A stretch of DNA of 64,000 nt from Cytophagales bacterium (GTDB lineage: Bacteria > Bacteroidota > Bacteroidia > Cytophagales > Cyclobacteriaceae): contig JAAFHY010000004.1 in NCBI GenBank assembly GCA_013298505.1, positions 1 through 64,000 on the forward strand. Direction: 5' to 3'. A program made the position numbers and the translations under genes. Below the pieces are notes generated by a model that saw nothing but the letters and a program-made list of their open reading frames with translations, was not told the origin of the DNA and did no database searches. Below, piece by piece: positions 61,837 to 64,000 of this stretch; the first letter of the stretch is position 1; every line of letters starts with the position of its first letter.

Positions 61837-63785
61837 TATTTTTTAACCAGTGCTGATAAAACGGCCTTCTTTCCTTTTTTATTGATTGATACTGGGTATT
61901 TTTTTCGTAAGGTCTCTAGCCATTGCCGTTCTAATTCTGATTGAAAGTCGGTAATGATAGATGCTCGAGCCTCGGCAAAAGTTTTAACACCAGGCGCAAT
62001 CAATCGGGCAATTTCAACAAGATAATAATTCTTGTCCGCTTCAACTTCATATAAGCCACCCGCCCAGCTTACTTTATCGATTATTTTGCTTTCTCCTTTT
62101 TCGTAATTGCGAAAAGGCTGCACCGACTTAAATTTCTTAAGGTCATCGGTTTGCAGTGTATCGCCTTTTTGAATTTTTTTTCTAACCTCGTCTATCGTGT
62201 TCTTTTCTTGGGCAGTAAAAATTCTAGCTTCAACACGACCTCCGGCTTTGTATTTTTCAAGATGCGATTGATAGTACTTTTGTTGACCGAGGGTATCTTC
62301 AGAAGCCTTGTTCCAAACCTGTTTTTCCATGATCTCAAAAAACAAAATCCCTTCGTGGTATTCGGTGAGCAGGTTTCTGAATTCGGGTTTTTCGATCATC
62401 AGTTTTTCCTCTTCCAGTTTAGTGATTGCCTCATCAACGTAAGTTTGATACAGTTGGTCAATATAAGCAGATGGAGCGAGTGACGAGACAGATTGATTTT
62501 TAACAACGTATTTACTGAAATCGCCCACTGAAAAAGTTTTTTTAGAAACAACGAAGAGACTCTTCGATCGAATATTTACTGGCAGATTATTTTTCCACTT
62601 GCCCGCAGTTAACGTTGAATCGGCCAACTTAAAAAATTCCTTTTTCACCTCTTCAAGCTCTTGTAGATTAAACTCTTTTCGCTTTTTAATAGACAAAGCC
62701 TTTTGCGAAACTTGCAATCGTTCGTCTCTGGCAATTTTTCTTTTTAGTGAGGCTTCCAATTCAGCATAGGGTGGCAATGGAATTTTTTTCTCTAAGCGCA
62801 CAATGTGCCAACCGATGGCCGATTGAAATGGATCAGAAATATCACCCACTTTTTGAAGGCCGAAAGCGGTGCTCTCAAACTCGGGTACCGAAGCCAATGC
62901 GCCAACTCCAAAGGGGCGTAAGCGGCCGCCTGTATTTTTTGTATTTGCATCTTCCGAATATTCTTTACAGAGTTCGTCCCAGCCGCGCCCTGCTTTTAGT
63001 TGATCAACAATTTCAAAGGCGGTGTTTTTTACTTTCACATCGGTTGGTGAATTAGTGCGAAGCAAGATGTGCGAAACCTCTACTTCGCCTCGGGCGGGTT
63101 TTTGATCGATTACTTTTATCAGATGGTAGCCGAATTGTGTTTTTACAATATCAGATAGTTGGCCTGGTTTTGTTTTGTAGGCTGCATCTTCAAAAGGGTA
63201 AACCATTTGCATGGATGTAAAATAACCTAAGTTGCCTTGGTTATATTTTGCGCTAGGGTCCTCAGATAATTCTTGTGCCAGTTTTTCAAAACCTTCACCA
63301 GCAATAACTCGCTTTTTGATTTCTGTTATTTTTTGAAAAGCCAGTAGCGTATCGCTTGGTGTTGGTTGCGCGTTTAATCCAATCAAAATATGAGATGCTT
63401 TTATTTCTTTGGTGAGCCGTTCGTAAACTTCTTTGCTTAATTTGTCGAGTAGATCAGGCTCCGCCCGATAGGGTTTCTTTAAGTCTTCGCGGTAAGTGGC
63501 AAACTCTTTTACAAATTTGGCGGTGGTGTCTAAGCCGAGCTTGCGCGCTTCGGTTACTTTTAATTTAAAGTTGATGAAAAGGGTTAGGTACTCATCGATT
63601 TTCTTTTCGGTGAAATCCTCTGGCTTATTCTGATGATTTTTTTTGTAGAGGTAAACAAATTCATCTACGGAAGTAGGGATGCGATCAACACTAAAAACGG
63701 GCAATGCCTTTTGGCTCTTGGTAGATTGTGCAAAAGTGTGATGAGAGAATGCTAGTAACAGCCAAACAAAGAAAAACCGATACAT
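61836..63785 (-). CDS. Large SurA/PpiD-like peptidyl-prolyl isomerase
   Basis: 649 residues, signal peptide (about 1-20, ending HTFAQ). An N-terminal chaperone region (about 25-130) is followed by two rotamase domains: first ASHILIGLN...LAQELSEDPSAKYNQGNLGYF, second VSHILLRTNSP...CKEYSEDANTKNTGGRL with IGWHIVRL, then a long helical C-terminal half. First gene of the three-foldase operon ending in moxR. It works on outer-membrane proteins in the periplasm. A 1-nt overlap (TAATG) couples it to the lipoprotein gene. Confidence 0.9.
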   Translation of the reverse strand: MYRFFFVWLLLAFSHHTFAQSTKSQKALPVFSVDRIPTSVDEFVYLYKKNHQNKPEDFTEKKIDEYLTLFINFKLKVTEARKLGLDTTAKFVKEFATYREDLKKPYRAEPDLLDKLSKEVYERLTKEIKASHILIGLNAQPTPSDTLLAFQKITEIKKRVIAGEGFEKLAQELSEDPSAKYNQGNLGYFTSMQMVYPFEDAAYKTKPGQLSDIVKTQFGYHLIKVIDQKPARGEVEVSHILLRTNSPTDVKVKNTAFEIVDQLKAGRGWDELCKEYSEDANTKNTGGRLRPFGVGALASVPEFESTAFGLQKVGDISDPFQSAIGWHIVRLEKKIPLPPYAELEASLKRKIARDERLQVSQKALSIKKRKEFNLQELEEVKKEFFKLADSTLTAGKWKNNLPVNIRSKSLFVVSKKTFSVGDFSKYVVKNQSVSSLAPSAYIDQLYQTYVDEAITKLEEEKLMIEKPEFRNLLTEYHEGILFFEIMEKQVWNKASEDTLGQQKYYQSHLEKYKAGGRVEARIFTAQEKNTIDEVRKKIQKGDTLQTDDLKKFKSVQPFRNYEKGESKIIDKVSWAGGLYEVEADKNYYLVEIARLIAPGVKTFAEARASIITDFQSELERQWLETLRKKYPVSINKKGKKAVLSALVKK

Positions 63786-63852
63786 GTGGGTATGTTTTAA
63801 TCCGTAAAAATAAGGTTAAAAATGAAGAGATGGATAGCCTAAAGAGAGCCGT

Positions 63853-64000
63853 TTAGACTGTTTTTGTTAGGCGGCACACATTTTTGCCACCTTCGTGCAG
63901 GTATTCTATTTTATCCATGATGGTTTTTACGAGCCGTATGCCCAGGCCGCCCTTTCTTTTTTCGTGAACTAAGTTATCCAGTTGAGGTTCTTGAAACAAG
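63853..64000 (-). CDS. RsbW-like ATP-binding protein, C-terminal part (5' truncated by window)
   Basis: The last 48 codons of a minus-strand gene running off the window. The sequence contains RKGGLGIRLVKTIMDKIEYL followed by GGKNVCRLTKTV, the G2-box and terminal strands of the HATPase_c_2 fold of anti-sigma-factor kinases such as RsbW/SpoIIAB. Its role would be partner-switching control of a sigma factor or a response pathway. The rest lies outside. Confidence 0.75.
   Translation of the reverse strand, partial: LFQEPQLDNLVHEKRKGGLGIRLVKTIMDKIEYLHEGGKNVCRLTKTV

Overview
The window is a 64 kb chromosomal stretch from a member of the Bacteroidota, most likely of the order Cytophagales. This is inferred from gene content: a type IX secretion (T9SS) C-terminal sorting domain, a TonB-dependent receptor with an N-terminal carboxypeptidase-regulatory-like domain, the bacillithiol enzyme BshC, a DUF4295 gene beside rpmB/rpmG, an OmpR-type pair resembling RprX/RprY, a hybrid two-component protein ending in an AraC domain, and several promoter-like TAnnTTTG boxes. 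No rRNA, tRNA, CRISPR array or complete insertion sequence was seen. Coding density is high and both strands are used.

Layout. 1-1.3 kb: 3' part of a LytS-type sensor kinase and its LytTR regulator. 1.4-5.4 kb: a TPP riboswitch ahead of a TonB-dependent receptor (predicted thiamine or thiamine-precursor importer), then a UbiA-family prenyltransferase and purN. 5.7-9.3 kb (minus): 5-formyl-THF cyclo-ligase, bshC, rimO. 9.4-15.2 kb: two envelope proteins, an RprXY-like two-component pair, a DUF1573 protein, a small barrel protein, and a Tat-exported aminotransferase. 15.3-21.8 kb (minus): tight operon ileS-lspA-fRMsr-membrane MutS-like. 21.9-29 kb: secreted protein, CPBP protease, AAA ATPase with a perfect 39-bp palindrome upstream, RND transporter, ftsY, and the ribosomal cluster rpmB-rpmG-DUF4295. 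29.2-34.3 kb: TPR sensor kinase, small membrane protein, LuxR-type regulator and a secreted protein, with two near-identical 16-bp inverted repeats as candidate operators. 34.5-40 kb: HAD phosphatase, FG-GAP T9SS protein, murF, lipoprotein, DUF2461. 40.1-42.1 kb: an Eco47II-type restriction-modification pair, convergent and overlapping, with an HTH fused to the methyltransferase. 42.4-45.4 kb: nitrilase-family amidase, purH, a VapC-type toxin-antitoxin pair. 45.5-50.9 kb: the rod-shape operon mreB-mreC-mreD-mrdA-rodA. 51-54 kb: ferredoxin, tdk, recO, thioesterase. 54.1-58.5 kb: an apparently inserted block carrying a seven-repeat FG-GAP hybrid sensor and a seven-repeat YWKNG lipoprotein, bounded by a ~60-bp duplication of the 3' end of moxR. 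58.6-64 kb (minus): moxR, three SurA-like foldases, and the 3' end of an RsbW-like kinase.

The most notable observations are the inserted sensor-plus-lipoprotein block, repeat-derived in-frame insertions in ileS, the paired operator-like sites around the TPR-kinase/LuxR system, and the palindrome ahead of the AAA ATPase. All functional assignments rest on reading the sequence; no database search was run.
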